DNA from: Acidobacteriaceae bacterium
GTDB taxonomy: Bacteria; Acidobacteriota; Terriglobia; Terriglobales; Acidobacteriaceae
DNA length: 64,000 nt
Assembly: GCA_003132445.1 (NCBI GenBank)
Contig: PKXU01000082.1
Span: forward strand, 42,873 to 106,872
Direction: 5' to 3'
Under the pieces are notes generated by a model. That model was given only the letters and a program-made list of their open reading frames with translations. It searched no databases and was not told the DNA's origin. The position numbers and the translations under genes are program-made. Positions 9,919 to 19,839 of this stretch are shown piece by piece. Positions within the stretch are counted from its first letter, which is position 1; each line of letters starts with the position of its first letter.

Positions 9919-10560
9919 ATGTTTACTGGCATCGTAGAAGAAGTGGGACGCATCATTCGTATCGAACAGCGCGGCGAAAACCGTCGTATTACCGTCGCCG
10001 CCGAGGGTGTGCCAAAAGAATTGCACACGGGCAACAGCGTATCGGTGAGTGGCGTCTGCCTCACGGCGCTGGACATCAAGCCGGGATCGTTTTGCGCCGA
10101 CCTCGCTCCCGAAACTTGGATCCGCACATCGTTCTCGCGAATTCACGAAGGCGCGCTGGTAAACCTTGAACTGCCCATGAAGGCCGACGGCCGCTTCGGT
10201 GGCCACATCGTGCAGGGACACGTTGATGGAGTCGGCCAGTTGATCGCCTTCGAGCGCATCGCCGATTCGGAGAACTGGTGGCTGCACATTGAACTGCCGG
10301 AGGAGGTCGAGAAATACACGGTCTACAAGGGATCGATTTCCATCGAGGGCATCAGCCTGACCGTCGCGCAACTGGAGAATCATCGCTGCACCATCGCCAT
10401 CATTCCGCACACGGTGGAGATGACGAATCTGCATTCTCTAAAGCCCGGCGACCCCGTCAATTTGGAAGCCGACCTGATCGCCAAATACGTCGAGAAGATG
10501 ATGAAGGGCGACGCGGGCCGTTCGCTGACCATTGAAGAGTTGGTGGAACAAGGGTTTTAA
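9919..10560 (+). CDS. ribE: Riboflavin synthase alpha chain
   Basis: MFTGIVEEVGRI start; two lumazine-binding repeats (NSVSVSGVCLTAL, SISIEGISLTV). Confidence 0.97.
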   Translation: MFTGIVEEVGRIIRIEQRGENRRITVAAEGVPKELHTGNSVSVSGVCLTALDIKPGSFCADLAPETWIRTSFSRIHEGALVNLELPMKADGRFGGHIVQGHVDGVGQLIAFERIADSENWWLHIELPEEVEKYTVYKGSISIEGISLTVAQLENHRCTIAIIPHTVEMTNLHSLKPGDPVNLEADLIAKYVEKMMKGDAGRSLTIEELVEQGF

Positions 10561-10616
10561 CAGCGGTTGCCCGTAAACATCGGTGCATGCTGACAACGGT
10601 CCACTGACAACTGCTT

Positions 10617-11384
10617 CTACGCTTCGATTTTCAGTTCATCTAGTTCTAGGAATTCCTGAATGATCGGCTCGGAGCTCTTTTCCATCTCCGCATAAGTACC
10701 GAAGAAAATTGCTTTGGCTTCGTGCAGAAACATCACGCGGTCGGCTAATTTTTTAGCCAGCCGCATGTCGTGGGTCACCACGATGCTGGTCAGGTTGAGT
10801 TGAATTTTCAGCCGCTTGATGAGATCGCCGAGCAGCTGCGCCATCAACGGATCAACCATGGTTGTTGGCTCGTCATAAAGCACGCACTCGGGGCGCGCGG
10901 CCAACGCTCGGGCAATGGCGACAGAGCGCTTCATGCCGGTCGAAAGATCGGAAGGAAGCAAGTCGCGCATCTCCTGCACGGCCACCATCTGCAATAGGCC
11001 GTCGACGATTTGGTACATCTGCTCTTCATTCAGTTCCCCGGTTTCACGTAGAGGAAACGCCACATTCTCGCCGACCGTGAGCGAGTCGAATAACGCGCCG
11101 TTCTGAAACACCATAGTCACTTTTTTGCGAATGGCTTTTAGTTGTTCCTCGGTGTAGTCGGTAATGTCCTCTCCGGCGACAATGACGCGACCCGAGTCGG
11201 GCTTGAGAAATCCCATGATGTGATGCAGCGAAACCGATTTCCCCACTCCGCTGCGACCTAGTATGCAAACTGTTTCCGAGGGCAACACATTGAAACTCAC
11301 ACGATCGAGCACGACATTGTCGCCAAAGGCCTTGGAAACCTCTTTGAACTCGATGTACGGCGCAGGTTGAGGATTGTCGGGCAT
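10617..11384 (-). CDS. ABC transporter ATP-binding protein, MlaF/Ttg2A type
   Basis: LGRSGVGKSVSLHHIMG, DLSTGMKRSVAIARALAARPECVLYDEPTTMVDPL. Confidence 0.93.
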   Translation of the reverse strand: MPDNPQPAPYIEFKEVSKAFGDNVVLDRVSFNVLPSETVCILGRSGVGKSVSLHHIMGFLKPDSGRVIVAGEDITDYTEEQLKAIRKKVTMVFQNGALFDSLTVGENVAFPLRETGELNEEQMYQIVDGLLQMVAVQEMRDLLPSDLSTGMKRSVAIARALAARPECVLYDEPTTMVDPLMAQLLGDLIKRLKIQLNLTSIVVTHDMRLAKKLADRVMFLHEAKAIFFGTYAEMEKSSEPIIQEFLELDELKIEA

Positions 11385-11467
11385 GAGTCAGCTTCTTCGT
11401 TTCTGGTTATTAACCTTTGCCTCTTTCGCTTGTGATCCTGAGCGCGTACTTTGCGTGAAGGATCTCT

Positions 11468-12100
11468 TCAGTTATTTCGGCCGCCACCAGATTCGTTTCG
11501 AACAGCTTCCAGTTCTCCCGGCGTATTCAAGTTCCGGAACATACTCGAAGAAAAGCCGGCGGATTCCAATTCTTTTTCAGCGACTATACGCGTATGCGGT
11601 GCAGCAAACAGCGCGTCAATCTTATAGTGGCCTGAGCGCAGAGAATTTTCCGCCGCGTCGGCGAACTGCGGGCGGTAGACAGCGCACAACGGCTGCAAGC
11701 GCCCGGCGGCCTGCGCAACTGCCACCGTTGCATTGGCAGAATTTCGCGCGCACATGATCAGATACTCTAACAGTGCCGTCGATAGAAATGGCACGTCCAC
11801 GGCCAGAATCAGATTCAGTTCGGCGCTCGATGCTTTCAATGCAGCGTGGATTCCGCCAAGCGGTCCGCAGTCGCGGAAAACATCTTCGACTACGGGAGCA
11901 AACTGCGCGAACTTTCCGCGATCGCCCACGATGCGCACATCGGAAGTCAGGAGTCGAGCAAGGTCCAGAGCTCTCTGCAGCAGCGTGCGACCATCGAGCA
12001 AGACGAAAGCCTTGTCCGTGCCCATGCGTGTGCTTTTTCCGCCGCCCAGGATGAAGGCGGCAACATCGGGCGAGGGACCGTCCATGTGGCGATGATACAT
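11468..12100 (-). CDS. mobA: Molybdenum cofactor guanylyltransferase
   Basis: AAFILGGGKSTRMGTDKAFVLLDG, DCGPLGGIHAAL, LAVDVPFLS. Confidence 0.9.
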   Translation of the reverse strand: MYHRHMDGPSPDVAAFILGGGKSTRMGTDKAFVLLDGRTLLQRALDLARLLTSDVRIVGDRGKFAQFAPVVEDVFRDCGPLGGIHAALKASSAELNLILAVDVPFLSTALLEYLIMCARNSANATVAVAQAAGRLQPLCAVYRPQFADAAENSLRSGHYKIDALFAAPHTRIVAEKELESAGFSSSMFRNLNTPGELEAVRNESGGGRNN

Positions 12101-12138
12101 GGTTGACTGTCTCTACTCAGGCGGGCTAAGTTTGGCTT

Positions 12139-12951
12139 ATGAAGTCGATGAGCAAGGCGGGCCTGATGGTTGGATTGGCCGTCGCGCTGGCGGGATCCAC
12201 TTCCGTGGCCCAGAATCGGGAATCGTCGTTACGCACTACATCAGGGATAGATCTGCTCGTGGTCGATCCCTCAGGCGCGGCGATTCCGAAAGCGAAGGTC
12301 AGCATCAAGGATGGCAGGAACGGGGAGATTGCAGACGGTCTCACAGACAGGTCAGGCAAGTTTATTATTTCGCAATTTCCGTCCGGTGCTTATCAACTCA
12401 CGATCTCTCTCCATGGATTTCAGCCATACGCGAAGACTTTGGATGTATTAGAGCATACGGTGGCCGATCTTACCGTTACTCTGCCGATTGATCCCGCTAC
12501 TGTCCTTCATCGTGGCAACTCTGCCTTTAATCTCGTTGTCAACGATGGGAGCGGTGCGGTCATTCCAAAGGCCCGCGTTTCGTTGACTCAAATCGCAACC
12601 CGCGTTGAGTTTGAGGGAAGAACGGACGAGTCTGGAGTCTTCCACGGCGCAGATTTAAGTTCTGGTCAGTACACCGTCCGCATTGAGCGTCTTGGATTCC
12701 TTACTGTCGAAGTCCCGACACATTTAGATCCTAACGAAACTCGCGAAATGGCAATTACCCTTCGAGTATCGCCAACGCCCCCCGACTTCCCACCTGAATT
12801 CCCCGGACCGGAGCCCAAGATTTCTAGGTTGGACTCTGAGCAACTCCCGTACCCGACGGTCCTTCGCCCCATGAATCCACCGCAATCAAAGCCGCAAGGA
12901 AATCGCATCAAGCGCTTCTTCTCCACGCTGGGCCGAAAGCTCGCCCGCTGA
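12139..12951 (+). CDS. Secreted protein with two carboxypeptidase-regulatory-like domains
   Basis: Signal peptide; two repeats (VVDPSGAAIPKAKVSI..., VVNDGSGAVIPKARVSL...). Confidence 0.8.
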   Translation: MKSMSKAGLMVGLAVALAGSTSVAQNRESSLRTTSGIDLLVVDPSGAAIPKAKVSIKDGRNGEIADGLTDRSGKFIISQFPSGAYQLTISLHGFQPYAKTLDVLEHTVADLTVTLPIDPATVLHRGNSAFNLVVNDGSGAVIPKARVSLTQIATRVEFEGRTDESGVFHGADLSSGQYTVRIERLGFLTVEVPTHLDPNETREMAITLRVSPTPPDFPPEFPGPEPKISRLDSEQLPYPTVLRPMNPPQSKPQGNRIKRFFSTLGRKLAR

Positions 12952-13115
12952 CTTCGGATTAAAACCAACCAAGAAACGATTCACAGGATAAGTCGCTCTG
13001 TTTATTGCATTTAGCGCGATCCGCGCGATTGCTTTGCACGAAAGTAACCTACCCAAAGCGTCGCGCTCGCGAGATGATAGGCCAAGCTTGAGTAAGTTAG
13101 CCCGGACGTTATAAC

Positions 13116-13643
13116 ATGCCGCAAAAATTCATGGATGTACTGATGCTGGGGCGCTGCTCACACGAATTCTCGTGGCCGCGCCGGGGTGGCGACGGCAACT
13201 ACTACCAGGTTTGCTTGCTGTGCGCCGCGGAATATAAATACGATTGGGCCACCATGCGCCGCACCGAACGGGTGGAGCATGCCAAGCCGGAAACGGGTTT
13301 GCGGCGCAGCCACGGGCGCGAAAAGCGGCCTTCGTGGGTACCGCGAGCGCGCCGCCTGAAGCTCGATATACCTCTGCGCTATCGCGTCAACAAGACCAGC
13401 ATCTGGTACGAAGGCATCATCGAAAATATCAGCCAGAGTGGGGTGCTATTCAACGGGCCGCAACAGCTCCCGGTCAATGCGCTGATTGAGATGGTTTTCG
13501 AAATGCCGGAAGAGATTTCCGGACAGAAGAACAGCAACGTCATATGCCAGGGCCGAGTCATGCGGGCTCAGGATAATTCCGAGCCCCCGACTGACAGTGG
13601 CGAACTCGCCGCTTCCATCGTGGACTATAAGTTCGTCCACTAA
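13116..13643 (+). CDS. PilZ-domain protein with N-terminal Cys/His motif
   Basis: RRLKLDIPLRYRVN and IENISQSGVLF PilZ motifs; N-terminal CSH...CLLC. Confidence 0.85.
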   Translation: MPQKFMDVLMLGRCSHEFSWPRRGGDGNYYQVCLLCAAEYKYDWATMRRTERVEHAKPETGLRRSHGREKRPSWVPRARRLKLDIPLRYRVNKTSIWYEGIIENISQSGVLFNGPQQLPVNALIEMVFEMPEEISGQKNSNVICQGRVMRAQDNSEPPTDSGELAASIVDYKFVH

Positions 13644-13799
13644 GCACGCCCGCAACGGACTTCTCGCCTTGAAAGTTAGGGCATGCTCTAACCTCGCCGC
13701 CCTCGCCGCCCTCACCGCACGCGTGCCGCAAGCTTATTCTGCGCGAAATCTACAGCCTTGAAGAGAGAGATTTCGCAAACCGACGCGTTCTCGCCGTTC

Positions 13800-14612
13800 T
13801 CATTTTGCCGCGGAAGTTCGCTCGATGGCCGCGACCAGGCCCGGTATGGTGAATTCTTTCGCCGCAATGTCAACCGGCAAGTCCAGTTCCCGCAATGTGG
13901 CTGACGTGACAGGGCCAATCGACGCCATTCGAATTTCCGCGAGTGATGCTGTGCGCATTTTCGAGATCGATCCTACCAGTTCCACAAAGTTCCGAACACT
14001 CGAAGAGCTCGTGAAAGGAATTACGTGCGGACGTTTTTTCGGATTCTTCAGCGTGGCGCGCAGGCGATCCTTTGAGGACAACGGCACGATAGTTTCGTAG
14101 GCTTCGACGACATCCACGTGCGCTCCCGCCTCGCGCAACTCGCGCGGAATCACATCCCGGGCAACTTTAGCGCGAACCAGCAGAACGCGTTTTCCCTTAA
14201 TTTTATGTTTCAGGCTTCGCACCACGGACTCGGCTACATATTCTTTGGGAACTACGTCGACTTTCGCGCCTCGTTGCTCGATTGCTTTCTTTGTCGCGGG
14301 ACCAATGGCAGCGATGCGCAAGCGCTCAAGACCGCGCATAGTCAGGCGCAGTTTCTCCATTCGTTTCCACATCGCCTCTACCCCATTCACGCTGGTCAAA
14401 ATCAGCCAGTCATAACTGCCCAGATTTTTTAAAGCCGCGTCCAAAGGCCGGAAGGATCTCGGCTTGCGAATCTCGAGGAAGGGAATCTCAATCACGACCG
14501 CGCCGCGCCTGCGCAGTTCTCCAGAGAGCGCGCCAGCCTGGTGGCGAGCCCGTCCCACCAGCACTCGAACTCCTCGTAATGGCTGGCTTGCCTCTACTTT
14601 CAATTTGCTCAT
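13800..14612 (-). CDS. hemD: Uroporphyrinogen-III synthase
   Basis: LRGVRVLVGRARHQAGALSGELRRRGA; DWLILTSVNGVEA; FTSSSSVRNFVEL; in heme gene neighbourhood. Confidence 0.92.
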   Translation of the reverse strand: MSKLKVEASQPLRGVRVLVGRARHQAGALSGELRRRGAVVIEIPFLEIRKPRSFRPLDAALKNLGSYDWLILTSVNGVEAMWKRMEKLRLTMRGLERLRIAAIGPATKKAIEQRGAKVDVVPKEYVAESVVRSLKHKIKGKRVLLVRAKVARDVIPRELREAGAHVDVVEAYETIVPLSSKDRLRATLKNPKKRPHVIPFTSSSSVRNFVELVGSISKMRTASLAEIRMASIGPVTSATLRELDLPVDIAAKEFTIPGLVAAIERTSAAK

Positions 14613-14651
14613 GGTTCGATTGGGCGAACAAAATGCCGTCTTAACACAAAA

Positions 14652-15278
14652 TCACTCACTTTTCTTCCCCAGTCGTTGCTCGCGCATGAGACGCGAAACA
14701 CCTGAAGCCGCGGTGTCTTCCGCTTTTTCCAGCGCCGTAATCACATTCGCTTGCTCTTCCCGCGTGCGGTTCTGGCTGAGCTTGAATTTGGCTTCAATCT
14801 TTGTCGCCGTAATTTCAAATCCGACGATATGGTTTAGCATGCGACTGCGGTAGGTTTCGCTCAAACTCGTCCATTGCTCGGCGAATTCGGGCTGGAATGC
14901 AGCGATGAGTTCGTCCAGCATGGGTTGTAATTCTTCTTCCGTCGCGAACACACGGGCGGTGCCGTAGACATGAACAGCACCGTAATTCCACGTAGGCACC
15001 GTTTCGTGCGTGGTGTAGTGAGCCGTGGAAATAAAGGCGTGTGGCCCGTGAAAGATGGCGAGAGGCTGCGATTGTTCAAGGAATTGCCAATGTGGGTTCG
15101 CTTTGGCGACATGGCCGCGGAGCACGAGGCGATCGCCGGTTTCATGTATCGATAACGGGAGGTGCGTGGCGAACGGACCCTGGTCCGTAGAAGAGATCAG
15201 GATCGCGAAGGGATTCGCTTGCATGAATGCGATCGCATCGGAATGATTGCGTACGCGAAAGTGTTCCGGGATGTACAC
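14652..15278 (-). CDS. FMN-binding negative transcriptional regulator, PaiB type
   Basis: MYIPEHFRVRNHSDAIAFMQANPFAILIS; NYGAVHVYGTARV. Confidence 0.92.
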   Translation of the reverse strand: MYIPEHFRVRNHSDAIAFMQANPFAILISSTDQGPFATHLPLSIHETGDRLVLRGHVAKANPHWQFLEQSQPLAIFHGPHAFISTAHYTTHETVPTWNYGAVHVYGTARVFATEEELQPMLDELIAAFQPEFAEQWTSLSETYRSRMLNHIVGFEITATKIEAKFKLSQNRTREEQANVITALEKAEDTAASGVSRLMREQRLGKKSE

Positions 15279-15370
15279 AGTATTCTCGTTCGCCCCTTTG
15301 AGCGGAACTTCTGAATCTGCCGATCGCTCCGGCTTACGCCGTGGACCTGCAATGCTCCACCGCTCGCAGC

Positions 15371-15889
15371 CTAGTTCACCGGCATACTTTCGCGGCTTGC
15401 TGATACGTCGTCTTTCTTGCGAACGTGCAGAACCTTTTCCACGACAGCCACAACTTCGCCGGAATCGTCCTTTACGTCGACGAAGAACACGGGCTCGTAT
15501 TTCGGCAGCGTCTTCAGCTTCTCACGAATATCGTCCAGCTGCGCATCGGTTAGGCGGAATTGAGCGTGGACCGTTCCCCTCCCCGGCCTACGGTAGCGGA
15601 TGCTCGCTGCTTTATCCCACACGATGTAGTCGCGGCCAAGGTTCGCCATCAACATGAGCATATAGAAAGCGTCGGTCATGGCAAAGAGCGATCCGCCGAA
15701 ATGCGTGCCGACGTAGTTAGCGTTCCACCAGCGCAGCTTCATCTCGACGTCGTCGGCCTTCATGTCGGGCGCGATCTGCTTGATGCGAATGCCCATGCCG
15801 AGAAATGGCGGCCAAAGGTTGATCCAGCGACGCAGCGCGCCGGACCCTTTCGTGCCGCCCAATATTTTGAGGAGAACGCTGCCGCTCAT
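15371..15889 (-). CDS. DUF4442/YiiD-C-like hotdog thioesterase
   Basis: [23 protein letters not shown]; hotdog-like pattern; 4-nt overlap with hemC. Confidence 0.78.
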   Translation of the reverse strand: MSGSVLLKILGGTKGSGALRRWINLWPPFLGMGIRIKQIAPDMKADDVEMKLRWWNANYVGTHFGGSLFAMTDAFYMLMLMANLGRDYIVWDKAASIRYRRPGRGTVHAQFRLTDAQLDDIREKLKTLPKYEPVFFVDVKDDSGEVVAVVEKVLHVRKKDDVSASRESMPVN

Positions 15890-16833
15890 GGTTGCAGACT
15901 ATGGCTGCGGGGCACGGCCAGGCCATGGCCGTAGACGGCTTCCAGGATTTCGTCGCCGCCGCGCGCCAGCAAAGCCGAGCCGGCATCGTTGCCGAGTTTG
16001 ACCGGGTCGTCACCGTCGCGGGAATCGCGGAGAAGTTTGGAGCCGTCTGGGTCGGCCACAATGGATTCAAGATGTAATTTCCCATTCTTTATTTCCGCGA
16101 AAGCGCCAATGGGAACCTGGCAGCCTCCGCCGAGTCGGTTAAGCAAAGCACGCTCGCAGGTGGTGGCCGCGCGCGCGACAGGATCGTTCAGGAATTCCAG
16201 GTGCTCGCGAGTGGCGTCGTCGCCCTCGCGAATCTCAATGCCGAGTGCGCCCTGGCCCGCGGCGGGACACATAATTTCCGCAGGAATGATTTGTTTCACC
16301 AGTTCCGTTTTGCCGAGGCGCTTCAACCCGGCGGAGGCGAGGATGATGGCGTCGTATTCTCCCTGCTCGAGTTTGCGCAGGCGCGTGTCGACGTTGCCGC
16401 GCAGCGGGTGAATGTCGAGGTCGGGACGAACAGCCTTGAGTTGCGCCTGACGGCGCAGGCTTGAAGTCCCCACGCGCGCGCCGTGTGGCAATTCTTGAAA
16501 GCTGGCATAGTGGCGCGAGCAGAAGGCGTCGCGCGGATCTTGTCTTTCGGTAATGGCGGCGATTTCAAATCCAGGCGGAAGTTCCGTAGGCAGATCCTTC
16601 AGCGAATGTACCGCGAGATCAACGCGGTTAGCGGCCAGCGCCTCTTCGATTTCTTTTGTGAACATCCCTTTCGTACCGACCATCGCGAGGGCGACATCGG
16701 TAATTTTGTCCCCGGTGGTGTGAATGATTTCAATTTCAACTTCATGGCCGCGTGCGCGTATTAAAGCCGAGATATGATTGGCCTGCCAGAGAGCAAGTTG
16801 TGAGCCGCGCGAGCCGATGCGAAGAGTAGCCAT
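15886..16833 (-). CDS. hemC: Porphobilinogen deaminase (hydroxymethylbilane synthase)
   Basis: [46 protein letters not shown]-like motif. Confidence 0.98.
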   Translation of the reverse strand: MATLRIGSRGSQLALWQANHISALIRARGHEVEIEIIHTTGDKITDVALAMVGTKGMFTKEIEEALAANRVDLAVHSLKDLPTELPPGFEIAAITERQDPRDAFCSRHYASFQELPHGARVGTSSLRRQAQLKAVRPDLDIHPLRGNVDTRLRKLEQGEYDAIILASAGLKRLGKTELVKQIIPAEIMCPAAGQGALGIEIREGDDATREHLEFLNDPVARAATTCERALLNRLGGGCQVPIGAFAEIKNGKLHLESIVADPDGSKLLRDSRDGDDPVKLGNDAGSALLARGGDEILEAVYGHGLAVPRSHSLQP

Positions 16834-18137
16834 TACTGGCGCGTCTCCACTTCGTTTTTCTTTTCGGATGTGCTTGCTTCTTTGTCGTGGAGATTGAACA
16901 ACCGACGCACTACATCGATCACTGTCGTTGCCTCAGATTCTTTTGCCGCCGTTTTCAGGGTGGTGATCGGAGTGTGCATGACTTTGTTGATGATGCCGCG
17001 CGTCAGCGCTTCCACGGCGATTTCCTGCTCGGGCGTCATAGAACCGAGACGGCCGCGGACCCGGTCGATTTCCGCCTGGCGAATGGTTTCCAGATGATCT
17101 TGCAGCGAGACGATGGTCGGCACCACGTCGAGTGTGTGCAGCTTAGCCTCGAAGCGCTCCACTTCGCTCGTAATAATGGCCTCGGCGAGTTCGGCTTCTT
17201 TCCGCCGGTCCGAGACGTGACTGCTGACGGCCTGTTGCAGGTCATCAATGTCGTAGGTGAAAATACCGTCGAGCTTGGCCATCTCGGGCGAGACGTCGCG
17301 CGGCACGGCGATGTCAATAAAAAACATGGGCCGGTTTTTGCGGCGTGCCAGGAACTGCTCGCCGTGTTCGCGGCGGAAAATCGCATGCGGAGCCCCGGTC
17401 GAAGTAATGACAATGTCAGCGCGGTCGCAAGTAGCGTACAAGTCATCGAACTTGATGGCTTGTCCGTTGAATTTCTGCGCCAGGCCAATCGCGCGTTCGT
17501 AAGTACGGTTCGCCACAAAAATAGAAGTGCAGCCATGCGCCATCAGATGGCGCGCGGCGAGTTCGCTCATCTTTCCGGCGCCGACGATGAACACAGTTTT
17601 GCCATCCAGCGTTCCGAAAATCTTTTTCGCAAGTTCCACTGCTACGGACGCGATCGATACGGACGAAGATCCGACTGCCGTCTCGCTGCGCACGCGCTTG
17701 GCGACGGCGAAGGCGCGGCTGAAAAGTTGATCGAGTTGCCCGCGGACTGCGCCAATGGCGCGCGCGGTGGCGTAGGCTTCTTTGACCTGGCCGAGAATCT
17801 GGGCTTCGCCCACCACCATGGAATCCAGGCTGGAGGCCACGCGAAAGAGATGGCGAACCGCGTCTTTTCCGCGGAATTCATAGAGGTGCGGGTCCAATTC
17901 TTCGGGACTAAGTTGAAAGTGGTCGTGCAGGAATCCCCGCAGGTCGGCACTGCCGTTGACGGTGTGAGTTACAAGCTCCACACGATTGCAGGTGGAAATG
18001 ACCATCCCCTCCTCAATGCCCGGATAGGCAGTGAGGTCGCGGCAAGTATCGGGAAGGCGCGATTCCGGTATCGCCAGCCGCTCCCGCACTTCCAGCGGAG
18101 CGCTCTTGTGATTCACGCCAATGAGCTGAAATCTCAT
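16833..18137 (-). CDS. hemA: Glutamyl-tRNA reductase
   Basis: [45 protein letters not shown]; start trimmed to ATG at 18137 (TAATG with ccsA stop). Confidence 0.97.
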   Translation of the reverse strand: MRFQLIGVNHKSAPLEVRERLAIPESRLPDTCRDLTAYPGIEEGMVISTCNRVELVTHTVNGSADLRGFLHDHFQLSPEELDPHLYEFRGKDAVRHLFRVASSLDSMVVGEAQILGQVKEAYATARAIGAVRGQLDQLFSRAFAVAKRVRSETAVGSSSVSIASVAVELAKKIFGTLDGKTVFIVGAGKMSELAARHLMAHGCTSIFVANRTYERAIGLAQKFNGQAIKFDDLYATCDRADIVITSTGAPHAIFRREHGEQFLARRKNRPMFFIDIAVPRDVSPEMAKLDGIFTYDIDDLQQAVSSHVSDRRKEAELAEAIITSEVERFEAKLHTLDVVPTIVSLQDHLETIRQAEIDRVRGRLGSMTPEQEIAVEALTRGIINKVMHTPITTLKTAAKESEATTVIDVVRRLFNLHDKEASTSEKKNEVETRQ

Positions 18138-18946
18138 TAAGCACCAAACCTGTGAATCGCCGAGAAATAGTTCGCAGCCCACGCGGCCAGCGCAGCTACG
18201 AACGCGAAAGTCGCCAGGAACGCCGCCCTGCGTCCGCGCCATCCGGAGTTCCACCGGGTGAAGACCATCAGCATGTACACGACCCACATCAGCAACGACA
18301 GCAGAATTTTAGGATCGAGAAAGTCGAGATGTCCGTAAGTGGAGATCGCTACCACGGACCCGGTCAACAGGCCGAGCGTCATGAAGGGAAAACCGAGGAG
18401 CAACGAGCGATACCCGATCTGGTCAATCACTTCGAGCGCGGGAAGGAATGAGATCAGGCTCGACGGTTTCTTGGCCTTAAGCCGGCGCTCCTGCAACAAA
18501 TACAGAAGGCTGGCGCCAAAGCTGACCAGCAACGCGGCATATCCGATGAAGATCAGAAATATATGTGCGGCGAGCCATCCCTTGTGCGATACGAACTGCG
18601 TCAACAGAACTGGCTGCTCGTCGATGGCCGCAACAAACGTCAGAAAAAATACTACGGGAAATACGACCACGCCGGGGGAGGTGGTCTGGTAAATGGCATA
18701 AACGATCATGAAGAACGTCATGGAAAAAAATGCTAGCAGCGATTCCCCGTTGTGTACCGACGCCCAGACGACATGTCCCGAAAGGAAAACTTCCGTCAGC
18801 GAAACGAAGTGGAAGACCATGCCCAGGCTGGCCGCGTGCAAGGCAACTCGGCTGAACAGGTCGCTGGTGCGCGTCAGAGCCACGAAGGCGTAGACCAGTC
18901 CAACAAAATAGCAAGCGAGAGCGAACCTCAGCCAAAGCAGAGACAT
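18137..18946 (-). CDS. ccsA: Cytochrome c assembly protein, CcsA/HemX-like
   Basis: Multi-TM protein with HKGWLAAHIFLIFIGYAALLVSFGASLLYLLQER; upstream of hemA. Confidence 0.87.
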   Translation of the reverse strand: MSLLWLRFALACYFVGLVYAFVALTRTSDLFSRVALHAASLGMVFHFVSLTEVFLSGHVVWASVHNGESLLAFFSMTFFMIVYAIYQTTSPGVVVFPVVFFLTFVAAIDEQPVLLTQFVSHKGWLAAHIFLIFIGYAALLVSFGASLLYLLQERRLKAKKPSSLISFLPALEVIDQIGYRSLLLGFPFMTLGLLTGSVVAISTYGHLDFLDPKILLSLLMWVVYMLMVFTRWNSGWRGRRAAFLATFAFVAALAAWAANYFSAIHRFGA

Positions 18947-18964
18947 AGGCCTTAAAGTTTCCGG

Positions 18965-18996
18965 AATCCCTTGAGTCTACCCCAAATCAAGGGATT
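18965..18996. repeat. 10-bp perfect inverted repeat AATCCCTTGA-N12-TCAAGGGATT upstream of ccsA
   Basis: Direct reading of both arms (18965-18974, 18987-18996). Confidence 0.85.
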
Positions 18997-19075
18997 GGAG
19001 ATGCTTCCTCTACTACCAGTTTCTATTTTCAAACGCCGAAGAGGATAAGACAAACAAAGCGGGTCACTTGAGGGT

Positions 19076-19091
19076 GTGATCAGGATCACAG
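19076..19091. promoter_or_regulatory. Candidate CRP/FNR-family operator TGTGA-TCAGGA-TCACA
   Basis: Matches the E. coli CRP consensus TGTGA-N6-TCACA exactly; lies upstream of the ccsA-hemA-hemC operon. Confidence 0.5.
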
Positions 19092-19135
19092 AATTCGACG
19101 CACCCCGATCGTTGACGAAGTTAATACTTTTCTTT

Positions 19136-19639
19136 CTAGGGCTTGGTCGCCATTGGCGCCGTATGGGGATCGGCCATCCCGGGAGGCACGGCACCCGCGC
19201 TGTGGCCAGGCCCCATCGATCCCATATTGCCCGGAGCCATGCAGGTGACGCGTCCGCTAGAGGCGACGCGCAATTGAGCCGGACAGTCTCCGCTGGTCAG
19301 CTGTGCAGACGCGCCGCTCCCTTGCGACTGCACGCTGAACAGCCAGCCCTCAGCATTGCCCGCAACTCCGACTGCCATGCCCGGCATGTCGTAGGCAATA
19401 TAGAAGGGATGCTTGCTCTGGCTGGCTTGCAGAGCGCAATCGCTGGCCGTTTTTGATTGGTCAGCCGTCGCCTGCACATTCAGGCGTCCACAATCGGTCG
19501 CACCCGCTCCTGAATACTCCTGCAGCTTCTGCTGCACGGCATCGATGGGCTTCGACGACGACGCAGCGGGCTTTGCCATCTTGTTGCAGGCGGTCAGGCA
19601 ACAAAGCCCAACGATCACGGCAAGAGCGGAATTGTTCAT
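19136..19639 (-). CDS. Hypothetical lipoprotein
   Basis: MNNSALAVIVGLCCLTACNK, signal peptide with lipobox LTAC. Confidence 0.65.
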   Translation of the reverse strand: MNNSALAVIVGLCCLTACNKMAKPAASSSKPIDAVQQKLQEYSGAGATDCGRLNVQATADQSKTASDCALQASQSKHPFYIAYDMPGMAVGVAGNAEGWLFSVQSQGSGASAQLTSGDCPAQLRVASSGRVTCMAPGNMGSMGPGHSAGAVPPGMADPHTAPMATKP

Positions 19640-19839
19640 GAAGTCGCATTGTAAATCGAAGAACCGGCGGGTGGAAATATTCAAACGACGCTAGCTTTCA
19701 GGGTTTAAAGTCCGCCTCGTTTATGTCCCGCGTTAATCGTTATCAATGAGCTGCGACGCAGTGTTTGAAATCCTCGCCAAATGCAAGAAGTCGTGGTAAT
19801 TTCATCGCGCGCAATTTCCAGTTGGCGGGAGGGATCGGT

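Noticed and set aside
16887-18140. 417-aa ORF on the + strand
   Set aside because: Fully antisense to hemA, which has clear family motifs; long antisense frames are expected in GC-rich coding DNA
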